In this document: positions 10,546-21,506 of the stretch, one piece after another
Layout: each line of letters opens with the position of its first letter
How positions within the stretch are numbered: the first letter of the stretch is position 1
The notes under the pieces: model-generated
Told to the model about the DNA's origin: nothing
Database searches by the model: none
Seen by the model: only the letters and a program-made list of their open reading frames with translations
Origin: Sitta carolinensis
Taxonomy: Eukaryota > Chordata > Aves > Passeriformes > Sittidae
Assembly: GCA_032173965.1 (NCBI GenBank)
Contig: JAVUNC010000019.1
Span: forward strand, 15,120,234-15,184,233
Direction of reading: 5' to 3'
Length of the DNA stretch: 64,000 bases
Made by a program: the position numbers and the translations under genes

Positions 10546-13099
10546 AACCTTTACACCACAAGAGACATTAGATTTTCTGTCCACACAGTATCTGAGTTAG
10601 AAAGAAATTACATGTCATGTTCTTGATCCTAGGTAATTGTGAAATTAATTGTGTATCTTAATTTGGAATTAAAATAGGAGACCTATTTGCAGTAGGGCCA
10701 GGAAGAATAAGGAAAAAGGGAAGTGGAAGCCAAAACCCTCCCTGCTGAGCTCCCTTCTAGGGAAGCTGTGCATGGCCACTGTGACCCTGTGAGCCCTCTG
10801 GCAGCCAGCTGTGGCCAGCTGCTGTTCCCTGCCAGGCACTGCCCAGGCCTGGCTCTTCCTCCTGAGACTGGGATCCACCACAGCCAGAAAGCACCCAGAG
10901 CTCCCTCCCCAGGAGCACACAGAGGTTCCCTGCAAGCCCCTGCAAACTAAGGGCTATTCAGCTGAGGAACAGACTAGCACAAAAAGCCATCCAACTCAGG
11001 AGCGATCCAAGCCACTCCATTTGAGGATTTACACTTGTTTGAATTCAATGTGAGCTCCTAGGTGTAATGGGAAGTCATTTGGCATCTGTTGGCTTCAGTC
11101 TCTAAACCATTCCATGATGTTCACTTCCCACCACCCCACTTAATGGACCAGATCACACTGCATGGCTTCCCTTAGTGTTAGAAATCCTCCCCTCATCAGT
11201 CACCTCAACAACAGGCAATACTTTCCTAAGCTTAGACATGCCAGGACAGTGAACCATATCAAAGACACTAACAAGTAAAATCTCAGCTCACCCACAATCC
11301 ACCTGCCACCAAACCCGTGTCCAGCCTCACTCCCTGCCCTGTCCCAGCCCATACAATCATCTTTCCCTGGTGTTTACAACAGCTGCAGGCATGGCCTGTT
11401 CTTCTCACCACCTCCCCCCTGTGACATTTGAAAATCTTTGCATACTTTCCACAGAATGTGGCTTAATCTAAGCAACAATTGATTTTAAACTTCAGCACAA
11501 AAGTGTGTTCACCACTTGAAATCCTATTGGAATTAGCACTGCTAGATACAGGGGAGATAAAAGCTGGAGAGCTGCAAAGTTGTATCTCTAATCCACCCAC
11601 TGTGGGCATCATCCCTGAACTATGGATAAAGAGCTGGCAGCTTCAAAATCCCCTTCACATTCTCTCCTGGTTCTTGGAGCAGATCTATTGCTCGAGGGGG
11701 TAACTCAGGCATACAGAGTGACAAGAAAACAGCAGCTTCTACATCCACAATGTCCCTTCTGGATTCACAGAGCAGCTGCAAAAACACATGTTGGCCAACC
11801 CCTCTGGATGTCCTGCATTTGACAAACAATCATAAAGGACTGAGGGGGAGTAGGGAATAGACATGGGAGATGAAACAAAATGGGGGGGAAAATCCCCAAA
11901 AGAGAAAGGAACAATGGGAAAGGGCAACAGGGGGAGATGAGAAGGTCGCTGCAAGGCAGAGAGAAAATGGCAAGAGAGTGTGGGAAAGTGGTGAGCTAAG
12001 TGAAGCATATGAAGAACCAGGCTGTGAGGGAGATCTCCCACCATCAGCATGAAACACAAGGCTCTGCTGGAAGAGAGTTGTGAACAAATGAGCAGCAGAA
12101 AGAAAACCCAAAAACAATTCTGCAAGATATGAAGAGAGCTCAATCACACATCCGTAACCAGAAAGGCTTTGATACTTTTGTGATGGTAACTGAGAAAGCA
12201 ACACACAGAAAGGTTTGGACATTGTCCCTGGCTGAGGAAATAGGTTAGGCTTGAAAAGAGGTCACACGCACTGAATGCAAAAAGGATAACATTAAACATT
12301 TATCGACAACAGAAACAAAGGCTAGGCTTCCAAAAATACTGAGCACTACGAGGTACAAGTCCAGTCCAGAGATGGAGAGCACACCAGCTGAGCCTCCTAC
12401 AGCTTTGAGCCCCCGTGTCACAAGCTATTCCTCCAGGGCTTGCACTGAGCAAACAGTGCTTCAGTCCCTGCTTGAGCTGCTTGTGCTGGTGGCCGTTGAG
12501 GTGTGCCACAGCTGGGCACAGCTGCACACAGCGTGGATGCCTGCCCTGGGAGGAACACAGGGCTGGGCACAGGGACACCAGGGCTGCCTCCCGGTCAGGC
12601 AGGACAGTGTGGACATCCACCTGCTCCTGCCCAGGAGAGGCAAATAAATGAAAGGTTTGCTCTTTCACTAAGAGACACCCATTTATCTCCTTCAACCCAG
12701 CAAGCTTCAAGCTAAACAGGGCAAATAAAAAATGAGGAGAAGGCAGAGGGGTAAGGCACTGCTTTTCCCTACTGAAGAATGAAATGCAGCAGTTTGTATA
12801 GAGAGATAAAAAAACCAAAAACTAAGAGCTATCTTTTGTAAGTTGTATTCACTCACTGTTTATACTACATTCCCTTCCACATTTATAGCAACCTGGAGTC
12901 ACAAGGTGTAGCCTCAAACTGAACACTTTCTGGGCCCCAGGAAACAGAGATCAGCTGTTGCTCAGCCCCCACAGTGCAGCTCTATTCCAAGATACACAGC
13001 ACTTACAGGCATACAAACCCCATCCTGGAAGGGACGTAAAACTGCGTTTTTAATTGTTAATGATTGTTTGGTTTGGGCTAGAAGATACCTTGTTGCTGG

Positions 13100-13102
<3 letters not shown>
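10546..13102. other. Unassigned DNA with GC-richer patches
   Basis: GC-richer parts lie near 10730-10950 and 12370-12650 and carry overlapping open frames on both strands, the usual effect of fewer stop codons in GC-rich DNA. The longest frame of the window (minus, 12300-12818, 172 codons) is here. It is Cys/Leu/Ser-rich, has no recognised domain, and is paralleled by antisense frames of up to 91 codons. Confidence 0.55.
11834..11998. repeat. Purine-rich tract (plus strand)
   Basis: About 165 bases are strongly biased to A and G on the plus strand, with several runs of 4-7 G such as 'aaaatgggggggaaaa'. The matching pyrimidine bias explains the Phe/Leu/Ser-rich minus-strand frames of 130 and 134 codons. 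Such tracts can adopt triplex or unusual structures, but no function is shown. Confidence 0.8.

Positions 13103-13147
<45 letters not shown>
13103..13147. repeat. Pure T run, 45 bases
   Basis: An uninterrupted run of 45 T. If it were the tail of a minus-strand retroposon, the body would lie to its right, but no family is recognisable there. It may also be inflated by sequencing or assembly. Confidence 0.95.
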
Positions 13148-13155
<8 letters not shown>

Positions 13156-13330
13156 CATCCCAGAAATGGTTTTGTCTTGTCTCCAGGATAGTGGATATAG
13201 TTGAATTACTCTAGCACAGCTTACACCTTCTCCTGAGAGCACTTACCCTCCCAGCACAGGAAAATCCATACTGCACAAGTCAGGAATGGTGACATGGTTG
13301 TCACCACACTTACTTAGCTAACAGAAACTT

Positions 13331-13370
13331 AATAAAAAAAAAAGGAAAAAAAAAAAGAAAAAAAGAAAAG
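13331..13370. repeat. A-rich simple sequence
   Basis: A-runs with single and double G interruptions, 180 bases after the 45-base T run. The two tracts in opposite sense could pair, but no element between them is recognised. Confidence 0.9.
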
Positions 13371-13511
13371 CAACATGCTTGCACCCCTAAATTTATTATT
13401 GTTTCAATTTGTGAGAAAGGATTTCCTTCTACACAATTGTTTTAAACTGTGTGATTTAAGCTTACTTACAGTTACTCCATTTTTCTAATTACATTGTTTC
13501 TCTTGCTATAG

Positions 13512-13717
13512 ATCAACAGTTGATTAATCAGACTCTTCAGCAAAGCAGCAAGGCGTCTGACCTTCTTACTTGCTGTATTTGTAATGAACTTCATCTCATA
13601 TTCTTCAATGAAATTAAAAAAAACCCACAAGCTATTTCAAGCTATCTGACTACAGGGAGCCCATCAGGAGCTCACCTATGGGCAAGGCTATCAACTCATT
13701 CTCTGCCAGCTTCCTGA
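13512..13717 (+). other. Weak candidate coding exon (unidentified)
   Basis: A good acceptor-like sequence, 'tgtttctcttgctatag', ends at 13511. From there a frame runs open to a TGA at 13715-13717, with the peptide starting QQLINQTLQQSSKASDLLTC. The first 20 residues look protein-like; the rest is less convincing. There is no strong donor inside and no polyadenylation signal was confirmed. I do not recognise a family. Chance is the more likely explanation. Confidence 0.12.
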
Positions 13718-13945
13718 CAAGTCTTGCATCATATTATACACACTCTTGGTGTTAACGAAGAAATATTTCAAAAGCCGGTTTTTCATAACTTAATCTGCAT
13801 TTTCATGTGCTAATTTTGTAGCTCCCCTGCTACAAAATTCCCTGCAGCACAAGGGCTTCCTACAAAGCTGCAAAAGACCTCCTTTAGTTATGGAAAAGGC
13901 TGTCAACACTTACAAGATATGTAAGCACTTGCATTTCTTCTGTGT

Positions 13946-14003
13946 TAAATGGTTGGGCTCAATGATCTTAGAAGTCTTTTCCAACCTAAACGATTCTGAT
14001 TCT
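13946..14003 (+). mobile_element. CR1 LINE 3' end fragment
   Basis: Matches the CR1 tail with substitutions: 'ggttgggctcaatgatctta', then 'gaagtcttttccaacct', then a tail reading 'aaacgattctgattct'. Plus orientation. Only the last 60 bases or so remain. Confidence 0.85.
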
Positions 14004-17000
14004 AACCTGCAAAGTGACTAAATACATAAAACCCCAGCAAGTCTAAACCCAGTCATTCTCTCCCACTCCCAGGTATCTGCCAGTACAGCAATGCCTTTCA
14101 CATAAATAGGGACATAGTTCCCCACTGGACAGCAGGGTTGTTGTGTATTTTGGGAAGTTATTTCCCACCTTTAAAATGAAATCAACTAAATAAGATTTTT
14201 TTCTCACTGCCCTAAAATTCCAAAAATGAAACCTCCATCACCTTTTCATGTTTTATTCCATTCCTGTTTTAATGAACAGCTTTTCCTAGGCCTTAACTAT
14301 CTTTTATCCTGTTGCTGCTCCTCTTATACTCCAGAAAGGTTACTCCATTTTTTTAAATGTAAAACTGTAAAACTACATATTACAAAAACCCCTTACATCT
14401 CCTTTATTCTTTTCCTCAATCTCTCCTCCTCCTATTCATACATCATGGAGTCACAGTTTTTACATCTCAAATCATTCTCTGTTGGATTTTGTTTATATTG
14501 TTATTCTCTTTCTAAATGGGCACAAACTCCACTCCACCACCCAGGACACTAAGGAAAATACTGATCCTGATAAAATAATGATACTTACACCTGGTAACAG
14601 CCCTGACACTTGCCAGTTTGTTAAATCCAGCCATATTAGAGATTTCAACACCTCTCACAGGAATAGAAGTTGGAGTGTCATAACCAACACCTTTTCATGT
14701 TTACACTGCGTGGCCCCATAAAACAATCCAGAAATAAGATACTGGTTCAGTATCTACCCAAAAGATGTACATGGAAACATGTACATGGAATTCAAACCCC
14801 TTTTCCTCAATATTAAAAACATTTCAGAATTGCTAAATATCAACCCTAGTATGGATAACTTCCTGTAAATTTCCTGAGTTTGAACTGGTAGCTGAGTCTA
14901 TGAGCAAGTCAAAAATACAACAGTTGGAGAGAAATGTCTAAATTCTCCTTTTAGAAAAAAGCTATATTAAAATAGCTCTTTTGTTTTGGCAGGCTAATTT
15001 CCAAACATTCTAAAAGAGTGCTAACTGCATACATTATTTATCATAGAAGAATTGAGGTGTGGAGCAGGCAGGGAGGGTTCTCCCCCAGAGAAGATAATGT
15101 ATGTGTAAGGAACAAGCACGCTGAAACAGAAACAGCCTGGGTTAGCTCTAACCTGCGGCTTCATTTGTAAAAGCTGCTGTGTTTCAAAGCTCAGCTCTTC
15201 CCAGGGCTCTGCACTGACATTTGGCTAACTGACTCACTGAATGTTCCCTTTAAACTTACATGGTGTCAATTAATAGATTATAGAAGCCATTGATTTACCT
15301 CTAAAGTACTTTATGATCTCTAGTCCTCTGAGAAGTGAGTGGGTGCCTATGAAGCGACAGCTCACATCTTCATCAGCCCACAGCAAAGGCTTCCTCTGCA
15401 GTCACTCAGCTAGGACTAAGCAGAACATGGAAAATACAACAGGAGCTTCAAACACCTGGGTTTCCAGCAAGGAGCTTGGCTCACCTGGAAAACACCTGGC
15501 CACTGTCTGCTTAGAAACCTCACAGACAGTACTGCTCAGGCACACGTGCAATAAAAGGAAGCTTTATTTCTTTTGACTCAATACTTCAAAATCCTGAAAG
15601 TTTAAGAATGTAGCATGGTCTGCAAATAAACTAAAACATCAGCAAATGGAACAATTGAAGGACTATTTCTGCAATGGGCCCAGGTTCCAACCAAAGGCCC
15701 CCCCAGACATTCAGTCTACTGAAGACACTCCAGTCTGACCACACTGCTTCCCAGGCACAGCCTGACCTGGGATGACCAGATGTCCTTGGTGTGGTTCTTC
15801 ACCATCCCACAGCCATCCACTCCCAAACTAACAGCAGATACTCACTCTACTACTACACAAAAATCTTGGTGCCCTTTGCCAGACTAGTTACCAGGACAAA
15901 TAATGGCTGAACATTAGAAATGGCCATTTGGAAGTGGGAGCAATTTGAATGCTGAAATGTAAAATAATTAAGTGGGTGTTCTAAAGGATGCTTTTTATTG
16001 CTCTTCTTCCCTTACTAAGCACCTGTGCAATCTGCATATTGGCCTTCACCCAACCTTACAACTTCAGCTTCTTGAGCCAGGCTTGGCAATGGCAAACTGA
16101 GAGCACCAAACCCAACCAGGACACAAGGCAATGCATCTTAATATTTAGTCACTAATTACAGTGCTTAAATCATCGCTCCAGTCCACATGCCACAGTTTCT
16201 TCCATAACAGTGAGCATTCCCTAATTGGAGACTCACAATAAACTTAAAAAATATCATGTTTGTTAATAGGAAGATGAATATTTTCAAAACCTTTGTTCTT
16301 TAACTGTGAGTTACAAAACTCAGTGAAGCACATAAAGGGATGCTATAGAAGGGCAAGCACCACACCACCATTAGCACACCAGCTGAAGGAACCTACTAGC
16401 CTGAATGTTATTAAAATCACTAAATTATTTTTAAAACTCTTGAAAGATACAGAAAGGGTGATTATCCTTTCCTTCAAAACCCATCTGCTTTGAATTCTTA
16501 CAGCTTCAAAAAAAGCTTACAGTTCTAATTAATTTTAATGATCCATGCCGAATTACTTACCATCTAAACAAAACTATTTAATATCTTAGTGGGTTTGAAT
16601 TTTGTTGTTTCATCTTCACTAATTTATAAATGTTTTTCATAAAGAGAAGCTACAGTTCACCTTGGAGGAGTGATATAATGATATAATTCAAATGTGATAT
16701 ATGGCTGCATAGACCTGCTGTCTTTAGGTCTCCTGAGAGGGCTATGCTGAATCCAAATTCATGCAGAGAATTTAAACACAGATCACTTGGTGCTCTCTTT
16801 TGGAGGATGTTCCCGAGTGCGGATCTCAAAGTCAGAGCTGGGGTAGCAAAGTTAAAGGAACCAATCCACATTTAAGTGAACTGAGGGCAAGGAAGGAGAA
16901 AATCACTATTCAGCAAACTTGTACATATGTCTCAGTTAATTTAATCATGTATCATTAAGGAAAGCTTGTAAGTAACTTCTTATATAAGGGTTCTGTTTTT

Positions 17001-18674
17001 AAGATAGAGTGTATTCACAGACCAGTTTTATATGGCTGTAGAGGGATACAAAGCAAAAAAATAAATTCTGACTTCAGATTCCATATTAATTTTTTCATTT
17101 ACCTCAATGGGAGCAAGGGTTACTCCCTGGAATATGCCTGGGAAAACAAGGAAGTAGTCCAGGAACTTTCAAGAGTTCCAGATATACCTCTGACCTGAAA
17201 TAATATATATAATGTTAAACTCAATAGTTTCTTCCTGCACAAGTTAATATTCTGAATATTATAAGCAGAATATCAGCAGCATTATCACAAACAAACCACT
17301 GTCTCACTGGCCTGGCAAACATGGAATTTTGACCTCAATTTCCCCCCACCCAAACAGTTCTTTAGAGACCTGTCAAGCCTCTGTTGAGTAAAGGTACACA
17401 AGGAGCCCACAAATCAGTATTTTATTTTCCCCTACCTTGTCTCACTCCTTGCTTCTTCTCAATACCCTCCTTTGCATCTGCACTAAAAAAAAATCACGGT
17501 GCATAACTCAACTCCATGAGTTGAAATCTATGTCAAAATACTATCAAACAATGCCTTTCCCCCTCCCCCATTCCCTTTCAGCTCAGGGTTAACTCTCAAA
17601 CATCTGTCATATTCTGCCTTGTGCTTTATATTAAAATCTTGTTTCTCAGGCAGTCTCACAGGTTTGCAGCAATGACAACTGGCATTTAATAATTACCTTC
17701 CCAGTTTTCACAAAAGTACTGATTTCAGAGAAAATGACCTGTGGGTAGTTTGCATGCAGACCCTTTACCCTCACTGATGTTTTCTGGAGAAGAAACGGCT
17801 CATTAAAATACAAATTACAAAGCAAATTAAGCTATTAAATTAAGCTATTTTAATTAACTAGTATGAATTATTTAAAGAAAAAAAAAAACAACCTCAAAAT
17901 ATTCTTCTCATGGGTCACTGCAATGGATAAACTACAATGAAGCCTTCAGTAGTACAAGTCCATCATAGTTTTTCTTGCCCTAAAATCTAAATGGTTGCAA
18001 GCATTATTGGAAGTTAATATCCTCCCCTCTTCCCCCAAGTGAAATAATGTATTTCATTATACTTTTCAGAAATATTTCTTCTCCCCAAAATCACTGTTTG
18101 GTCCATCCATAGAAGAAAACAGAGACATTCCTTCACTGAAAACAAACCAGAAACCCTAACACAGTTAGATAACATATTTCTAACTCCACCATATTTACTT
18201 GTTTGCTGCAAAGGGAGTAATCATCTACATACTAAATTAAGAACATCAGGATACTGAGAGATCCCTCTGCTTTCCAAATATTCTATATTAATAATACATT
18301 ATTCTGTTAATAATATATTAACGACCCTCCTCCTCCCTCTCCTGGAAGCTTCAGTCACCAGAGACAACAGTAAGAATGTGGCAGGAGTCAGCAATGTGCT
18401 CTCCATAATTTCAGTGGAACAGTGTAAATGTGGGTGATCTCTTATTCATAAGAGTTATTCTTCAGCACATTACAGGGCAAAAGAGATTTGTTACAATTTG
18501 TTTGTTATCTGAACAACATCCTCTCAGCACACAGATGGGATTTATCCTACCCCAAATCAGCTAAAACACTCAACATTTGTAGACAACTGATTTAAGCTGT
18601 TAGTAGAAGAAAAATAGATTATTGCTCTACAACTCATTTGATAAGACCATCATTATTCATCTTCTCCTTTTCAG
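14004..18674. other. Unassigned AT-rich DNA
   Basis: No gene, RNA or repeat family recognised in about 4.7 kb apart from a short tandem duplication at 17824. A direct repeat of 'atgtacatggaa' occurs at 14765 and 14779. Frames of 60-108 codons show no domains. Confidence 0.6.
17824..17849. repeat. Perfect 13-bp tandem duplication
   Basis: The unit 'aaattaagctatt' is present twice head-to-tail (17824-17836 and 17837-17849) with no mismatch. It lies in an AT-rich stretch and looks like a recent replication-slippage event. Confidence 0.9.
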
Positions 18675-18840
18675 GTGCAAAGCTCTGTGGACTTGCTAAG
18701 AAAGACTCCGTGCTTGACACCCGAGCATTAGAGATTACAGAATAAGTCCATGAAGGGCCTCCACTTTCTGTTCCCCAGAGAACTATGAAGTAGCTCTGAA
18801 AACAGATTCAGGACCAATAAATAAAAGTCTGAAAAAAACT
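18675..18840 (+). other. Candidate terminal exon with short 3' UTR (unidentified)
   Basis: A pyrimidine-rich acceptor, 'tcatcttctccttttcag', ends at 18674. In one frame (two bases, then codons from 18677) the following 22 codons are open: AKLCGLAKKDSVLDTRALEI, then TE and a TAA at 18743-18745. About 70 bases further on, two overlapping AATAAA signals occur (18816-18825), and a GT-rich 'agtgtgtg' lies near 18872, a normal spacing for vertebrate polyadenylation. The arrangement fits a last exon of a coding or long non-coding transcript. No upstream exon was identified, the peptide is too short to place in a family, and each signal is common by chance. Confidence 0.22.
18816..18825 (+). terminator. 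Overlapping AATAAA polyadenylation signals
   Basis: 'aataaataaa' holds two AATAAA hexamers. A GT-rich element follows about 50 bases later. They matter only if the preceding candidate terminal exon is real. Confidence 0.25.
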
Positions 18841-19974
18841 TCACGCTGTATTCAATGCACTTAAATCAGAAAGTGTGTGCCCACTCCAGGACTGAATGGT
18901 TTGTATATTGCTGTCCCAGTTCCTTCATTGTGTTGCCTTTTTTTGGTAGAGGGTTTTTACATTATTTTTTTAGGTGGCTTTTTTCCTCCTTGTTTTATTT
19001 TTTAAAAGGCTTCTCAAGCTGGAACCTTGATCAATTGACTATTATTTCTCTGGTGACTTGTGGTGCTCAATTATGACATTTCATTTCAACCTTCCTCTCC
19101 CAACACCTTGCATTAATCCACCCAAATAACTACTGGCGATGTTTTTGAGATGATGGATTTTTCACATCTGAAAGACATTTGTTCTGGTATGCTAACAGTA
19201 ATAAATGAGAGAGGGGCCTTCAAGAGTAGGGAATGAAACTGAATGCCAAGATAAATGTTACATTTCAAAGTATAATGACTGAAAAAATTACAGATAAACA
19301 TCGTGCTTTTTTTGGAAAAGACTTGTTATTTTCTTCCACAATGTATGTATCTGTTGGTCATCAAGGATTTGAATACAATGCTATCAGCATAATTAGAAAC
19401 ATAAATTGATCTATTGGCCATACCAATAGCAGCTCTAGCTGGAAGATCAAATATCCAAATTCGCCCCCGCTCATCAGAGAAACCTCAAGAAAGCAAATTA
19501 ATATTTCAAGGACTCCATGGGGAATACACGACAAATTAAGGCTCCAAAATAATTACAACATCCCAAAGGGAAAATGCGCCCCTCTTGCAAATTACTCCTA
19601 GACTTTTACATACATTTTCAAACACATTTTAAAGGAGTGATACTGTCATAATAATTTATAAAAGATCATGTTTCCAGGATCTGAGGGTTCGTGTTTTGAA
19701 GACCTGAAATAAATACCCAGCTCAGGACATACTTGAAAGTAAGGTCAGGACTTATTACCCTGAAAGGTCATTTACCTTCCCAGGAAGAAGATGCATAATG
19801 GGTTCTTCTTTTCGTTGTTTTCTGAAAGTCATAGTCCTGATATTTATAGTTCTTTATACTTGTGTTTATACTGCTAATTAATAATACTGAGAACAGAGTA
19901 TGGGGTTCAGAAGCACACATACCTTTGGGACCTGCAATATGGTGTCCAGGAACAATTCCCACTGTTCTGTACAA

Positions 19975-20047
19975 TTCCCACTCTGTACCACAGCTGGGTA
20001 CAGAGCTGCACGAGCAGCTCCTGCAGGCTAATTGTGCAGAGTGGGAA
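19975..20047. repeat. Nested inverted repeat
   Basis: Outer arms TTCCCACTCTG (19975-19985) and CAGAGTGGGAA (20037-20047) are perfect 11-base complements. Sharing its first bases with the outer left arm is a smaller hairpin, CTGTACC (19983-19989) with GGTACAG (19997-20003) and a 7-base loop. 'acaattcccact' is also directly repeated at 19952 and 19971. No known structured RNA family is recognised. Confidence 0.75.
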
Positions 20048-21494
20048 AAGAGCTGGTGCTCAGGAAGGGAAGATAAAGTATAGAAAATATTGACAGAATG
20101 GCTGCAATTCCCAGAAATTACTCCTACTTCAGAGGGTGGCCACGGAGAATGATGATAAGCTCTCTCTTACCAGCCCTCCAGTGAACTGTGGCATATATCT
20201 GATGCTTAATATTTACCTGTGGGAATTGCATAAATTTTTCAAAAGAGAACCATTAATTTCTCTGCAAGACAAGGAAGGCACCATTCTCACGTTTTTAAAA
20301 TAAATCCAGAATAGAGAAACCTGAAATAAAACATTTTGTTCTGTTTTTAAAACAATCCAATAGGTTTAATATCTATACGTACACATGGAACTACAAACTG
20401 TTTTCTCTCATTCAAGCTACAAAATCTGTTGTCTGAACCCAAATGAGAAATACAAAACACGAAAAAATTTTCAGTCAATCAGTTCCCTAGCTTTATATTA
20501 TTTTTTACTTCAATTACAAAAGTAACAAACAGAGAAAAAATAAATCTTTTGGCAATGCCAGAGGCATCTTTAAATCAAAAAATAGATAGATTTGAAAACA
20601 TCTTTTTCTACAAATCAGGAAAACCTAAAGCAAATCCTCTCTAAATCCCACTGGCAAAATACTAAAAGCAAGGAGTAGGCTCAAGTCCATTAGCTGATAG
20701 TAGAAATGCACCAGAACACAAAAGGTTGTGGTAGCTCTTGTATGTTCTTCTATTAAGAGACTTGAAACATGTGCTGTGGTGCCAGCCTATAAAGTGCAGT
20801 GTGACTGGATTTTTGGAAGCCATAAAAATGAAGTAGGTAATGCAAGGAAAACATCATCACATCTGTCAAGCTTTTTAATACAAAGAGATCTGATGACTGC
20901 CAGGGGGGGAAAAAAAAGGCAATATAAGTAACTAAAAGAGCCATACCAATTTTTCCATATACTCTATGGCTGTTATGTTCATCTCTCTCCCCATTCCCTT
21001 TAATGACTTCGTGTTTTCAAAGAAAATACTTTTCACAGAAGGATCAAGAATGAACACAACACTCACCCAAACCAGCAGTTTTATGAACAGGTTGTTTTGG
21101 TATCTTGATTATATATATATGTTTTTTTAAGGCCTGAGAAGCTCCTGCACGGCTAGAGTACAATAATAAAATCTTTAGGGAAATCAGAATTGTTATCAAC
21201 ATATCCCAGGATGCAAATTCAGCAGCACAGTATTCAATTAAGATTTTGTCTTGTTTTCAGAAAGGATGACTCAGAGAATGTCCACACAACCCAGACCACA
21301 GCACTGCCAGCAAAGCAAAGAAAAACCCTACTGAGCCCAAGCAGCTTAAGTAGGAATTTAGGAAAGCCTCCTATTGAACCACGGGTCATTTTCCCAAAAG
21401 GGGAAGAGGGAGACATTACAACCTGAAAGAAAATAAATTTCAGAAAGTATTTTAGTATTTTTAAATTTAAAAAAATACCAAAAAAACACTACAA

Positions 21495-21506
21495 CCCCCC
21501 CCCCCC
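21495..21506. repeat. C run, 12 bases
   Basis: Twelve C in a row, flanked by A-rich sequence. Simple repeat; read length may be uncertain. Confidence 0.9.

Noticed and set aside
11739..12222. Two overlapping minus frames of 134 and 130 codons
   Set aside because: Both come from the pyrimidine-rich strand of the purine tract, which has few stop codons; composition is dominated by Leu, Ser, Phe and Pro.
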